A stretch of DNA of 64,000 nucleotides from Megasphaera coli (GCF_900095855.1 NZ_FMIY01000002.1:239322-303321), one strand, 5' to 3'. Numbered from the stretch's first letter, positions 34,171-43,921 are shown. Made by a program: numbers and translations. The notes: a model not told the origin generated them from the letters alone.

Positions 34171-34726
34171 AGATACGGCTCTCCTGGAAGGGCTTCTCTT
34201 TTTAAGCGGCCGGCCTATGAGTACTGATGACATCAGTATTCACATGCAGTGGCCCCGTAAGCGGGTGGAAGCGGCTGCCGCGTCTTTGGAGCGGCATTTG
34301 GCCGAAGATATAAGCGGCATTTCCCTTATGCGTCTTGCCGGCGGCTATCAGTTGGCAACGAAGGGGGAGCTTTACGAAAAGCTGCACTGGCGCCGGGAGA
34401 GCGTTAAAGAGCTGTCGCCTGCGGCCATGGAGGTCTTGGCCATCGTTGCATTCAAGCAGCCCGTGACGAGGGCGGAAGTCGAAAAAATACGGGGAGTTTC
34501 GTCGGAACGCCTGATGGCTGTTTTATTGCAGCAGGATTTAATTGCGGATCTGGGCAGAAAGGACAGCCCGGGCAGACCTATTTTGTACGGTACGTCGCCT
34601 TATTTTTTGGAATGCCTGGGTATTGATTCGATAGAAGATTTGGCGCAGCACATGCCGGTGTCGGAAGGAGAGCGCACAGAAGGAGGGGAAGCGGATGAGC
34701 GAACGGTTACAGAAGGTAATGAGTAA
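34148..34726 (+). CDS. scpB: Segregation and condensation protein B
   Basis: 192-residue winged-helix partner of ScpA. Motifs: LEGLLFLSGRPMSTDDI, GGYQLATKGELYEKL, LSPAAMEVLAIVAFKQPVTR, GRPILYGTSPYFLECLG. The start is TTG 34148 with AGGAGGGG 7 bases upstream, inside the scpA end. It overlaps the pseudouridine synthase gene by 32 bases. Confidence 0.95.
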   Translation: MLYSTSDEDTALLEGLLFLSGRPMSTDDISIHMQWPRKRVEAAAASLERHLAEDISGISLMRLAGGYQLATKGELYEKLHWRRESVKELSPAAMEVLAIVAFKQPVTRAEVEKIRGVSSERLMAVLLQQDLIADLGRKDSPGRPILYGTSPYFLECLGIDSIEDLAQHMPVSEGERTEGGEADERTVTEGNE

Positions 34727-35426
34727 TTGCGGCGTCGCGTCGCGGCGGGCGGCGGAAGAGATGATTGCCGCAGGGCGCGTGCGCGTAAACGGTGTCGTGA
34801 TTAAGACGCCCGGAGTTAAGGTGAATCCGGAAAAGGACATCGTCGTCGTTGACGGCAAGCGCTTGGAAAAGCCCGTGAAGCAGTACTATCTCTTCAATAA
34901 GCCCAAGGGCGTCATTACGACCGTGAAGGACGAGCGGGACAGGACGACGGTAATGGATTATTTCCGCAAAGTGAAGGGACGCATTTATCCCGTAGGACGC
35001 CTCGACCAGAATACGGAAGGCCTCCTGCTTATGACCAATGACGGCGAGCTGGCCAACATCCTCATGCATCCCGGGCGCCTTGTCGATAAGACTTATGCCG
35101 TTCGCGTAAAAGGGCGTGTAAGCGATGTAATATTGAAAAAGCTGGCTGACGGCATTCCGCTTGACGACGGCATGACGGCGCCGGCCGTCGTCACGTACAA
35201 CGGCTTTGATGACAAGACCGGCATTACGGAGATGGAAATTACCATTCATGAAGGGCGCAACCGGCAGGTGCGGCGCATGTTTGAATACTTCGGCTTCCGC
35301 GTACACAACCTGCGGCGTACGCAGTATGCCTTCCTCACGCTGAACGGCGTAAAACGCGGTGCCTATCGCCGCCTTACGCGTGAGGAAATTAGAGGTTTAT
35401 ATAAGTATAAACAGGAGCAGCCGTGA
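34695..35426 (+). CDS. rluB: 23S rRNA pseudouridine synthase, RluB/RsuA family
   Basis: Converts a uridine of rRNA to pseudouridine. The 243 residues comprise an N-terminal S4 domain (MSERLQKVMSNCGVASRRAA), the catalytic Asp in GRLDQNTEGLLLMTNDGEL (about residue 103) and a C-terminal EGRNRQVRRMFEYFG. scpA-scpB-rluB is a standard Firmicute order. Overlaps with both neighbours suggest translational coupling. Confidence 0.93.
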   Translation: MSERLQKVMSNCGVASRRAAEEMIAAGRVRVNGVVIKTPGVKVNPEKDIVVVDGKRLEKPVKQYYLFNKPKGVITTVKDERDRTTVMDYFRKVKGRIYPVGRLDQNTEGLLLMTNDGELANILMHPGRLVDKTYAVRVKGRVSDVILKKLADGIPLDDGMTAPAVVTYNGFDDKTGITEMEITIHEGRNRQVRRMFEYFGFRVHNLRRTQYAFLTLNGVKRGAYRRLTREEIRGLYKYKQEQP

Positions 35427-36664
35427 AACACGTACTTATTGTCGGCGCCGGCGCCGCCGGAATTATGGCGGCTCTTGCCGCCGCGGAAGCGGGCGCGAAG
35501 GTGACGGTTTTTGAAAAAAATGATATTGTCGGCAAGAAAATGGGAATTACCGGCAAAGGGCGCTGTAATTTGACGAATACCTGCCCGATGAGCGAATTTA
35601 TTGCACGTACACCGGGAAACGGTAAATTTCTTTTCAGTGCGTACGGCCGCTTCAGCAACACGGACCTTAGGGCCAAGCTTCGCCGGTGGGGCCTGGAGAC
35701 CGTAGAAGAACGGGGCGGCCGTGTTTTTCCGGTATCGCAAAGCGCCGTGGAAGTGCGCAAGTTTTTCTACCGCGTTTTACGGGACAAGGGCGTGACCCTG
35801 TGTTTAAACGAAGCGGTTGAAAGTATTTATGAAGAAAACGGGCGGTGGTTTGTCGAAGCGGCGGCCGGAAAGACAGCCGGTGATGCGTGCATTATCGCTA
35901 CCGGCGGCGTGTCCTATCCCGTCACGGGTTCGACCGGCGACGGGTACCGATTTGCGGTCTTGCAGGGACATACGCTGAAGGAACTGAAACCTTCTCTCGT
36001 GCCCTTTGTATCTCCTCATAAATGGGTGCACGATTTGTCGGGATTATCCTTGAAAAACGTGGAAGCGACCTTGTGGAAGGGAAGGAAGAAAATAGATTCC
36101 CGTTTCGGTGAAATGATTTTTACTCATTTCGGCGTATCGGGGCCTGTTATCCTTCTTCTCAGTACGGCTGCGGCACATAAGGGAAAGGCTGAATTTCCCA
36201 TGGAACTCGTTATCAACCTGAAACCGGCTTTGTCGGAAGAGAAAATGCTTGCACGATTGAAGCGGGACTTTGAAAAATACGAGCGAAAGCAAATGGAAAA
36301 TGCCATGCGGGACCTTTTACCGCACCGGCTTATTCCCGTCGTTCTGGCCCGGGCCGGCGTGGCGGCGGATTTGCAGGCAAGTCAGCTGCCGGCGGCGGCA
36401 CGCCGGCAAATCGCCTATGTTCTGCAGAACCTGCAGCTTACCGTAACGGGAACACGGCCCATTGAAGAGGCTGTCGTTACGGCAGGCGGCGTAAGTGTAA
36501 AAGAAATTTCACCGCAGACCATGGAGTCGAAGCTTGTGCCTCATTTATACTTTGCCGGCGAAGTCATGGATATTGACGCCCTTACGGGCGGATACAATTT
36601 ACAGGCCGCTTTTTCTACGGGCTATGTGGCCGGGACGGCGGCGGCTTTACAAGAGGACGAATGA
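35423..36664 (+). CDS. Flavoprotein of the HI0933/YhiN family
   Basis: 413-residue predicted FAD-dependent oxidoreductase: FAD loop IVGAGAAGIMAALAAAEAGA, the family signature GKKMGITGKGRCNLTN (about 38-53), and the C-terminal GGVSVKEISPQTMESK and GGYNLQAAFSTGYVAG. The physiological reaction is unknown. GTG start overlapping the rluB stop by four bases. Confidence 0.9.
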   Translation: MKHVLIVGAGAAGIMAALAAAEAGAKVTVFEKNDIVGKKMGITGKGRCNLTNTCPMSEFIARTPGNGKFLFSAYGRFSNTDLRAKLRRWGLETVEERGGRVFPVSQSAVEVRKFFYRVLRDKGVTLCLNEAVESIYEENGRWFVEAAAGKTAGDACIIATGGVSYPVTGSTGDGYRFAVLQGHTLKELKPSLVPFVSPHKWVHDLSGLSLKNVEATLWKGRKKIDSRFGEMIFTHFGVSGPVILLLSTAAAHKGKAEFPMELVINLKPALSEEKMLARLKRDFEKYERKQMENAMRDLLPHRLIPVVLARAGVAADLQASQLPAAARRQIAYVLQNLQLTVTGTRPIEEAVVTAGGVSVKEISPQTMESKLVPHLYFAGEVMDIDALTGGYNLQAAFSTGYVAGTAAALQEDE

Positions 36665-36665
36665 G

Positions 36666-37337
36666 ATGAAAAAAATCAGTGTGGCCATAGACGGGCCGGC
36701 CGGTGCAGGTAAGAGCAGCGTTGCCAAACTCGCTGCCAAACGGGTCGGTTATTTGTATATCGATACGGGCGCCATGTACCGTGCCATAACGTGGCAAATG
36801 CTGCGGAAAAAGACGGACATTCAGGATGAAGGCGCCGTAAGGCGTCTCCTCGATACGACGGATGTCGTCTTGGAGACGGGGAACGCGGATCGTGTCTTCG
36901 TTAATGCGGCCGACGTGACCGATGCCATTCGTGAGCCCGAGGTGACGGGACAGGTGTCCGCCGTAGCCGCTCTTGCGGCGGTGCGGCAAAAATTGGTACA
37001 ATTACAGCAACAGATGGCGGCCGCAGGCGGCGTAATTTTGGACGGCCGCGACATCGGCACGGTCGTCTTGCCGCAGGCGGAATTAAAAGTATTTCTGACC
37101 GCGTCCATTGCATCGCGTGCTAGGAGACGTTGGTTGGAAATGAAAGAAAGAGGACGTAAAACGACGACGCTTGCCGATATGGAACGGGATATTGCGGTTC
37201 GCGATCGGATGGACAGCGAACGGGAGATCTCGCCGCTCCGCGAAGCGGAGGATGCCGTTCATGTCGATAACAGCGATATGACACTTGAAGAAACGGCCGA
37301 CGTTATTTGCCGATTGATTGCGGAAAGGGAAGTATGA
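36666..37337 (+). CDS. cmk: Cytidylate kinase
   Basis: Phosphorylates CMP and dCMP. The 223-residue protein has P-loop AIDGPAGAGKSSVAKL, YIDTGAMYRAITW, LDGRDIGTVVLP and the lid RRRWLEMKERG. ATG 36666 lies just after the flavoprotein stop. It overlaps plsC by four bases. The cmk-plsC-ispH/rpsA order is typical of Clostridia and Negativicutes. Confidence 0.96.
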   Translation: MKKISVAIDGPAGAGKSSVAKLAAKRVGYLYIDTGAMYRAITWQMLRKKTDIQDEGAVRRLLDTTDVVLETGNADRVFVNAADVTDAIREPEVTGQVSAVAALAAVRQKLVQLQQQMAAAGGVILDGRDIGTVVLPQAELKVFLTASIASRARRRWLEMKERGRKTTTLADMERDIAVRDRMDSEREISPLREAEDAVHVDNSDMTLEETADVICRLIAEREV

Positions 37338-37942
37338 GGAATTTTTGGTATTCGGTTATTCGTTCCATGTTCAATATCATTACATATATTTGGCTCGGCA
37401 TGAAGGTTTACGGCAGAGAACATATTCCGCGTGAAGGCGCCTTTATTGTAGCCGCCAATCATGCGGGATATTTCGATCCGCCCCTCTTGGGAACGGCGAT
37501 GAACAACAGGCTCATTCATTTTATGGCAAAGGAAGAGCTCTTCCGCAATCCCGTTATGGGATGGTTCCTGCGTTATGTGCATACCTTTCCCGTCCGCCGG
37601 GGACGTATAGACCGAAAAGCGGTTGCCGAGTCTTTGCGAGTCCTCAAAGAAGGGCACGTCCTCGGTATATATCCGGAAGGGACGAGCCGCAATACGGGCA
37701 GCCTCGGCAAGTTTCATGAAGGCATGGCGGCCATTGCTTTAAAGGCGAAGGTGCCCATCCTGCCGGCGGCTATCGTCAATTCGGGAACGCTGCCGAAAAA
37801 AAGCGGTCCCGTCTGCGTGGCTTTCGGCGAACTGATCATGCCTGAAGGGAATCCGTCGGACAAAGATACGGTAAACGCATTGACTGAAAAAGTGCGCGAC
37901 ATCATTGGAGGAATGTTGGCCGAACACGGAGGGAAAAGTTGA
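37334..37942 (+). CDS. plsC: 1-acyl-sn-glycerol-3-phosphate acyltransferase
   Basis: Makes phosphatidic acid at the inner membrane. The 202 residues include the catalytic NHAGYFDPPLLG (HX4D, about residue 38) and the substrate motif YPEGTSRNTGSLGKFHEG. A hydrophobic segment lies at the N-terminus. It starts in ATGA overlap with cmk and ends one base into ispH. PlsY, the preceding enzyme of the pathway, is encoded at 42650. Confidence 0.95.
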   Translation: MRNFWYSVIRSMFNIITYIWLGMKVYGREHIPREGAFIVAANHAGYFDPPLLGTAMNNRLIHFMAKEELFRNPVMGWFLRYVHTFPVRRGRIDRKAVAESLRVLKEGHVLGIYPEGTSRNTGSLGKFHEGMAAIALKAKVPILPAAIVNSGTLPKKSGPVCVAFGELIMPEGNPSDKDTVNALTEKVRDIIGGMLAEHGGKS

Positions 37943-39924
37943 TGAAAGTGCATATTGCGGCGGCCTGCGGCTTTTGTTACGGCGTGCGGCGTGCCGTAGA
38001 CCTGGCTTCCGCCGCGGAGCCGGGAACGAGCACGCTCGGGCCGATTATTCATAATCCGCAGGTTGTTGAAACTCTCGCCGCAAAGGGTGTGGCCCCCGTC
38101 ACAACGCTTGACGACGTGGCCGACGGTGCCAACATCTTGATTCGTTCCCACGGTGTCGGACCGGATGTATACGAAAAGGCGGAGAAAAAACATTTGCATG
38201 TTGTCGATGCGACATGCCCTCATGTCAAAAAGGCACAACAAGACGCCAGGAAAGTTATTAATGCAAAAAAAGTATTGATTATAATAGGCGAAAAAGACCA
38301 TCCTGAAGTAATTAGTATTTCCCAATGGGGTGGTAATCGTGCTATTATAATAGATAAGGTTGAAGAAGCGAAGGAGATTCCCTACTGTGAAAGTATGGGA
38401 GTCGTAGTGCAGACGACGTTTTCGCAGACGCGGTTTAAACAGATTGAATCTGTATTGGCCGAAAAGACAGGACACCTTGACGTGTATATGACGATATGCA
38501 CGGCTACGAGACAGCGGCAGGAAGCGGCTGTTGAGCTGGCACGAAAAGTTGACGCCATGATCGTTATCGGCGGGAAAAACAGTGCCAATACGGGGCGCCT
38601 TGCACAGGTCTGCGCCGAGCAGGGTTGTCCCACATACCACGTTGAGACGGCGGCGGAGCTGGACTGTTCCCGTTTTACAGGTATGCGTGATATAGGCGTT
38701 ACTGCCGGTGCTTCCACACCGGACTGGATAATACAGGAGGTTGTTAAGATGATGGAAGATTTGCAAACTGAAGGCACAGAGGTAATGAGTGAAGAGTTGT
38801 TGGATCAGTATGACTATGAAGAAAATCCGAAGAAGGGCGACGTGGTAAACGGCACGGTTATTTCTGTGAATGATGATGCAGCCTATGTTTCCATCGGCAC
38901 GAAAGCGGAAGCGGTTTTGCCGAAAAAAGAAATGGCCGTACCGGCACCGGAAAAGGCAAGCGACTTTGTCAAAGTAGGCGATCAGCTGACCGTTGAAATT
39001 GCCAATAATATCAAAGAAGAAGGTTCCATTGTCGTTTCGTTGGTACGCATGAAGAAGGTGGAAGACTGGAAAGAAGTGCGTGCCGCTTATGAAGCGGATG
39101 AGCTCATCGAATGCGTCGGCAAAGAAACGAACAAGGCCGGCCTCGTCGTTACGATTAAATCGCTGCGCGGCTTTATTCCTCTTTCCCAAGGGGATGTACG
39201 CTTTGTAAAATCCCTCGACTACCTCGTAGGCAAGACGTTTACGGTGAAGGTTATCGACATGGACGAACGGAAAAACCGCCTCGTCCTCTCCCGTAAAGCC
39301 GTGTTGGAAGCGGAACGGGAACGGAAACGCGCAGAAGTATTGGCTACCATTCAGGAAGGCTCCGTCGTTGACGGCACGGTTGTTAAAATCATGCCCTACG
39401 GCGCGTTTATCGACATCGGCGGCGTAGAAGGACTTCTGCACATTTCCGATATTTCATGGAAGCGCATCAACTCCGTCGACTCCGTCCTCACTGTCGGTGA
39501 AACGATTCAGGTGCTGGTGCAAAAATTCGATGAAGAACGGGACCGCATTTCCCTTTCTTTGAAGGCATTGCAGAAAAATCCGTGGATTGCGGCTATTGAA
39601 AAATTTGAAGTCGGCGACGTCGTTAAGGGGGAAGTCAAGAAACTCCTGCCTTTCGGCGCTATTTTGGCAATCGATCCGGAACTGCAGGGCCTCCTGCACG
39701 TTTCCGAACTGACGGATAAGCGCGGCGCCGTCGTAAAGGATTTGGTCAATGTAGGCGATGTATTGGATGTAAAGATTATCGGAATCGATACTGATAAAAA
39801 GAAGATATCTTTGAGTGTTCTTGCGGCACAGCAGGATGAAGCGGAGCGGGAAGTCAGAAATTATTTGGCTAACGAGCAGGATGACCGGGAAGGTACCATT
39901 GGAGACGCTGTAGAAGATAACTAA
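37942..39924 (+). CDS. ispH: IspH fused to four S1 domains
   Basis: 660 residues. Residues 1-280 are 4-hydroxy-3-methylbut-2-enyl diphosphate reductase, the last step of the MEP isoprenoid route, with Fe-S cysteines at 12 (CGFCYGVRRAV), about 92 (DATCPHV) and about 186 (ICTATRQRQ). From about 298 come four S1 RNA-binding repeats (KKGDVVNGTVISV, then KIMPYGAFIDIGGVEGLLHI, then KLLPFGAILAIDPELQGLLH), as in ribosomal protein S1. No stop or frameshift separates them. This fusion is known in Clostridia and Negativicutes; why the two are joined is not understood. ATG 37942 has GGAGGG upstream. Confidence 0.94.
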   Translation: MKVHIAAACGFCYGVRRAVDLASAAEPGTSTLGPIIHNPQVVETLAAKGVAPVTTLDDVADGANILIRSHGVGPDVYEKAEKKHLHVVDATCPHVKKAQQDARKVINAKKVLIIIGEKDHPEVISISQWGGNRAIIIDKVEEAKEIPYCESMGVVVQTTFSQTRFKQIESVLAEKTGHLDVYMTICTATRQRQEAAVELARKVDAMIVIGGKNSANTGRLAQVCAEQGCPTYHVETAAELDCSRFTGMRDIGVTAGASTPDWIIQEVVKMMEDLQTEGTEVMSEELLDQYDYEENPKKGDVVNGTVISVNDDAAYVSIGTKAEAVLPKKEMAVPAPEKASDFVKVGDQLTVEIANNIKEEGSIVVSLVRMKKVEDWKEVRAAYEADELIECVGKETNKAGLVVTIKSLRGFIPLSQGDVRFVKSLDYLVGKTFTVKVIDMDERKNRLVLSRKAVLEAERERKRAEVLATIQEGSVVDGTVVKIMPYGAFIDIGGVEGLLHISDISWKRINSVDSVLTVGETIQVLVQKFDEERDRISLSLKALQKNPWIAAIEKFEVGDVVKGEVKKLLPFGAILAIDPELQGLLHVSELTDKRGAVVKDLVNVGDVLDVKIIGIDTDKKKISLSVLAAQQDEAEREVRNYLANEQDDREGTIGDAVEDN

Positions 39925-39934
39925 GTTCACACCG

Positions 39935-39969
39935 GAGGGTAATCGATATTCCGCGATTGCCCTCTTTTT
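39935..39969 (+). terminator. Intrinsic terminator after ispH-S1
   Basis: GAGGGTAATCG (39935-39945) with CGATTGCCCTC (39954-39964), one G-T pair, then TTTTT. It closes the scpA-ispH operon, although the next gene begins only 20 bases later. Confidence 0.8.
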
Positions 39970-39989
39970 CTTATTCTGCGAGGTTTTAT

Positions 39990-41309
39990 ATGGAAAAACA
40001 GGAGACAAAAGCAGTTATCGCCAATGTGGAAGCGGGCAGTCGCGCTGAGAAGCAAGGGCTTCGTGCAGGTGACACGATTGTCTCCGTAAACGGGCAAAAA
40101 GTGGGCGATTTAATTGACCTGAATTTTGCTCTTGCCGATGAAGAAGTACGTCTTGTCGTTCGTGACGGCGATTCTTTCCGGGAGTGTTACTTTCAAAAAC
40201 GCTTTGGTGAAGATATCGGCATTACCATGGAGTCGGCCGTTTTCGACCACATACGGCAGTGCCGCAACAACTGCATTTTTTGCTTTATTGCGCAAATGCC
40301 GCAGGGGATGAGAGCATCTCTCTATGTAAAGGACGATGACTACCGCATGTCCTTTCTTACGGGCAGCTTCATTACGCTCTCCAATTTGTCGGAAGCGGAC
40401 GTCAGGCGTATTACGCAATACCATCTTTCCCCGCTTCATGTGTCCGTTCATACGACAAACGGCGTCTTACGCAAGCGTATGATGCGGCAGGAGCGGACGG
40501 AAAATATATTGGATCAGCTGCGGCGGCTGACGGATAATGACATTTCCCTGTATTGTCAAATCGTGCTCGTGCCGGGTTATAATGACGGTGACGAGTTTAC
40601 ACGTACCCTGGAGGATTTATATGCTCTCGGTCCTAATATACTCGGTGTTGCCGTCGTACCCTTGGGGACAACGAAGTTTCGCCCGGCCTGCGACGAACTG
40701 CAGCCTGTAACAAAGGAAATTGCCGCCGATATTATCAGACGCGCCCGTCCTTTTATAAAAGAAAACAGAGAAAAAGGCGGCGGCAGCTTTGTCTATTTGG
40801 CTGACGAATTTTACCTCAAAGCCGAAGAAGCCGTGCCGCCCGATGAATATTACGACGGCTATGAGCAGATTGAAGACGGCATCGGCATGCTCCGCTATTT
40901 CGAGCGGCAGTGGCATGACTGGGGAGGGAAGGTCCGCACGGCGTATGAAAAGCCTCTGCGTCTGGCCCTCTTTACGGGCACTTTGGCTGCCGATTTTTTA
41001 CGCGGCCTGGTTGATGAGGTGCGCATGGAAAACTTGGAAGTTGACGTCATTCCCGTTGAGAACAGGTACTTCGGCACACAAATAAACGTGGCCGGCCTCT
41101 TGACGGCAGGCGATATGGTAAACGCATGGCAGGCCCTGCCGGAAAAATACGACGGTCTGATTATACCGGGTACGGCGCTGCGTAAGGGTGAAGAGCTCTT
41201 CCTGGACGACGTTACGCTGCGGGCGTTTACCGAGAAAATCGGTGTTCCCGTCGCGGTCAGCGAGTTTGCGCCGCAGCTGAAAGAACTGCTCTATCACTGG
41301 AAAGAATAA
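39990..41309 (+). CDS. PDZ and radical SAM protein of the DUF512 family
   Basis: 439 residues. The N-terminal PDZ-like domain (about 5-60, GSRAEKQGLRAGDTIVSVNG) is followed by a radical SAM type Cys motif, CRNNCIFCF (about residues 90-98), and a C-terminal DUF512 domain. The family is widespread in Firmicutes next to der and has no proven reaction. Start at ATG 39990 with GCGAGG upstream. It leads the der-plsY group. Confidence 0.9.
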   Translation: MEKQETKAVIANVEAGSRAEKQGLRAGDTIVSVNGQKVGDLIDLNFALADEEVRLVVRDGDSFRECYFQKRFGEDIGITMESAVFDHIRQCRNNCIFCFIAQMPQGMRASLYVKDDDYRMSFLTGSFITLSNLSEADVRRITQYHLSPLHVSVHTTNGVLRKRMMRQERTENILDQLRRLTDNDISLYCQIVLVPGYNDGDEFTRTLEDLYALGPNILGVAVVPLGTTKFRPACDELQPVTKEIAADIIRRARPFIKENREKGGGSFVYLADEFYLKAEEAVPPDEYYDGYEQIEDGIGMLRYFERQWHDWGGKVRTAYEKPLRLALFTGTLAADFLRGLVDEVRMENLEVDVIPVENRYFGTQINVAGLLTAGDMVNAWQALPEKYDGLIIPGTALRKGEELFLDDVTLRAFTEKIGVPVAVSEFAPQLKELLYHWKE

Positions 41310-41321
41310 AAGGAGATATAT

Positions 41322-42650
41322 ATGTATAAACCTTTAGTTGCCGTCGTGGGACGGCCGAACGTGGGTAAGTCCACGCTTTTCAATGCCATCGTGAAAAAGC
41401 GGGTATCCATAGTCGAAGACATTCCCGGCGTCACGCGCGATCGCATTTATTTTGATGCCGAATGGCTCGGACGCGAATTTACGCTCATCGACACGGGCGG
41501 CATTGAGTTTGTCGATTCGGACAACACGATTTTCACATCCATGCGCTATCAGGCGGAATTGGCTATCCGCGAAGCCGATGTCATCCTTTACGTCGTCGAC
41601 GGCAAGACGGGCATTCAGCCGCAGGACCTGGAAATCGCCGCTCTTCTGCGTTCGTCGGGAAAACCCGTCATCCTCGTCGTCAATAAGATCGACAGTGTGG
41701 AACAGGAGATGAATATATATGAATTCTACGGCCTCGGCCTTGGCGATCCCGTCGGCGTGTCCGCCGTCAACCTCATGAACCTGGGCGATCTTCTCGATGA
41801 AGTATTGAAACATATTGAATCCATTCCGCCTGCGGAAGAAGACGAAGATACGGTGCACGTCGCCCTCGTCGGCCGGCCGAACGTGGGCAAATCGTCTCTG
41901 ACGAACGCTTTGCTCGGCAAGGAACGGGTTATTGTCAGCGACATTGCCGGCACGACACGCGATGCCATAGATACGCGGTGGCACCACGACGGTACGGACT
42001 TCGTTCTCATCGATACGGCCGGCATGCGGCGCAAGGGAAAAATCAATTTGCCTGTAGAGCGGTACAGCGTCGTCCGTGCACTGCGCTCCATTGACCGCTC
42101 CGACGTAACCGTTCTCGTCCTTGACGCCGTCGAAGGCGTGACGGAACAGGATAAGAAAATTGCCGGCTACATTCACGAGTCCGGCAAAGGCTGCATCATT
42201 ATCGTCAATAAGTGGGATCTCATTACGAAAGACAGCAAGACGCCTCTTCGCTATACGGAAGACATACGCCGCGAACTCGCCTTTTTGCAATACGCGCCCA
42301 TTCTTTACGCGTCGGCCCTTACACACCAGCGCATAGACCGCTTGGCGGATCTTGTCAAGTATGTTTCCGAACAGCGGCATATGCGTGTAGCTACAGGCGT
42401 TTTAAATGAACTCATTGCGGATGCGCAACTGACGAATCCGCCGCCGGCCAAGGGCGGCAGGCCTCTGCGTATTTACTACCTCACACAGGCTTCCGTGGCG
42501 CCGCCGACGTTTGTCCTTTTTGTCAACACGCCTGAACTGCTCCATTTCTCGTATAAGCGGTTTATAGAAAACAGACTGCGTGAAACCTTCGGTTTTGAAG
42601 GAACTCCCATTCGTATTGTGACGCGCGGTAAAAAAGGAGAGGACGGCTAG
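41322..42650 (+). CDS. der: Ribosome biogenesis GTPase Der (EngA)
   Basis: Double-GTPase factor needed for 50S assembly. The 442 residues carry two G domains, each with a GRPNVGKS P-loop (near residues 9 and 183), DTGG and DTAG switch motifs and two NKxD motifs (NKID, NKWD). A KH-like C-terminal domain ends in VTRGKKGE. AAAGGAGA precedes the ATG. It overlaps plsY by one base. Confidence 0.97.
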   Translation: MYKPLVAVVGRPNVGKSTLFNAIVKKRVSIVEDIPGVTRDRIYFDAEWLGREFTLIDTGGIEFVDSDNTIFTSMRYQAELAIREADVILYVVDGKTGIQPQDLEIAALLRSSGKPVILVVNKIDSVEQEMNIYEFYGLGLGDPVGVSAVNLMNLGDLLDEVLKHIESIPPAEEDEDTVHVALVGRPNVGKSSLTNALLGKERVIVSDIAGTTRDAIDTRWHHDGTDFVLIDTAGMRRKGKINLPVERYSVVRALRSIDRSDVTVLVLDAVEGVTEQDKKIAGYIHESGKGCIIIVNKWDLITKDSKTPLRYTEDIRRELAFLQYAPILYASALTHQRIDRLADLVKYVSEQRHMRVATGVLNELIADAQLTNPPPAKGGRPLRIYYLTQASVAPPTFVLFVNTPELLHFSYKRFIENRLRETFGFEGTPIRIVTRGKKGEDG

Positions 42651-43273
42651 TGGCAACTCTTGTTTTCGTACTTCTCGCCTATATCATCGGTTCCGTGCCG
42701 AGCGGCCTCATTATAGGCAAGGTTTTTTATCATACGGACTTGCGTGACTACGGCAGCAAGAATATCGGCGCAACCAACGCCTATCGCGTCCTCGGTGCCG
42801 TGCCGGGACTGGCCGTCCTCGCGTCGGACATGGGTAAGGGACTCTTGGGCGTGTATCTCGGCAAGACGGCGGGCTTGGCCTTTGGGCCGGACGATCCGAG
42901 CTGTGTGGTGTATTTCATGATAGCAGGCGGCCTGGCGGCTCTGGCCGGCCATTCCTGTTCCGTTTTTCTGTGCTTCAAAGGCGGCAAGGGCGTGGCAACG
43001 GGGCTGGGTGTACTGCTCTTTCTGGCACCGTGGGAGACGGCCGTCGTCTTTGTCGTCTGGTGCGTCATCGTGGGACTCACGCGGCTTGTCTCCTTAGGTT
43101 CCGTTACGGCGGCTGTCCTTGTACCCGTCGTCATGTGGCTTTTCGGGGAGCCCGTGCCGCTTATTGTTTTCGGCGCGGCGGCGGCTCTTTTTGTCGTCGT
43201 CAGGCACAAAGAAAACATACGCCGTCTCGTGCAGGGAAAAGAACTTAAAGCGGAACATCTTGGAAAGAAATAA
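42650..43273 (+). CDS. plsY: Glycerol-3-phosphate acyltransferase PlsY
   Basis: Inner-membrane enzyme acylating glycerol-3-phosphate from acyl-phosphate, the first step of phospholipid synthesis. The 207 residues have five hydrophobic segments and the family motifs GSVPSGLIIGK, GSKNIGATNAYRVLG and HSCSVFLCFKGGKGVATGLG. GTG start with AAAGGAGAGG 7 bases upstream, overlapping the der stop. Confidence 0.95.
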   Translation: MATLVFVLLAYIIGSVPSGLIIGKVFYHTDLRDYGSKNIGATNAYRVLGAVPGLAVLASDMGKGLLGVYLGKTAGLAFGPDDPSCVVYFMIAGGLAALAGHSCSVFLCFKGGKGVATGLGVLLFLAPWETAVVFVVWCVIVGLTRLVSLGSVTAAVLVPVVMWLFGEPVPLIVFGAAAALFVVVRHKENIRRLVQGKELKAEHLGKK

Positions 43274-43311
43274 AGATAGTATGTCAAACCGTGCAAATTA
43301 CTGATTTCCAT

Positions 43312-43339
43312 TTGATATAAGCGTAAAATTGTGTATAAT
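43312..43339 (+). promoter_or_regulatory. Promoter of rsmD-coaD
   Basis: TTGATA (43312-43317), 16-base spacer, perfect TATAAT (43334-43339). Confidence 0.75.
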
Positions 43340-43363
43340 GATTGTGTACAAGCAGGTGGTTAT

Positions 43364-43921
43364 GTGAGGATTATTTCGGGCAGCGCGGGGGGACGGACAT
43401 TAAAGTCGCCGCGCGGCATGCTGACCAGGCCTACTTTGGACAGCACGCGCGAAAGTCTGTTCAATATATTGGCGGCAGGCAGGTCCTTCGTCGATACGCG
43501 TGTATTGGACATCTTTGCCGGTACGGGCGCCCTCGGCCTGGAGGCCATAAGCCGCGGTGCGGACAAGTGTGTTTTTATCGACGTGCGCACGGGTAAGCTC
43601 ATACGGGAGAATGCCGCCTTGTGCGGCTTTACAGGCGCAGTTACGGTCCTGTCACTTGAATGCGGCCGTGCCTTGGCAGCACTCAAAGGCGAACATTTCG
43701 ACTACATTTTTGCCGATCCTCCATATGATAAAAATTTGGTAAACACTACGCTCAGCGAAGTTTTTGCCAATAAACTCCTCACTTCTGCGGGTCTCTTCAT
43801 TATGGAGCACAGTTGCCGCGAGGATATTGAGCCGAGTAAGGTATATCGGACTGTTAGAGAAAAGAAGTACGGCAAAGAAACGCGTATTTCTTTTATTGTC
43901 AATTCGCGGGAAGGGGAATGA
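43364..43921 (+). CDS. rsmD: 16S rRNA (guanine966-N2)-methyltransferase RsmD
   Basis: 185 residues: MRIISGSAGGRTLKSP start, TRPTLDSTRESLFNIL, SAM loop DIFAGTGALGLEAISRG and the catalytic DPPY in FADPPYDKN. GTG 43364 is chosen because AGCAGGTGG lies at the correct distance and the resulting N-terminus is typical. The stop overlaps coaD. Confidence 0.93.
   Translation: MRIISGSAGGRTLKSPRGMLTRPTLDSTRESLFNILAAGRSFVDTRVLDIFAGTGALGLEAISRGADKCVFIDVRTGKLIRENAALCGFTGAVTVLSLECGRALAALKGEHFDYIFADPPYDKNLVNTTLSEVFANKLLTSAGLFIMEHSCREDIEPSKVYRTVREKKYGKETRISFIVNSREGE

Noticed and set aside
37714..39441. 575-codon frame antisense to ispH-S1
   Set aside because: Shadow of a firmly identified fusion gene; no start signal.
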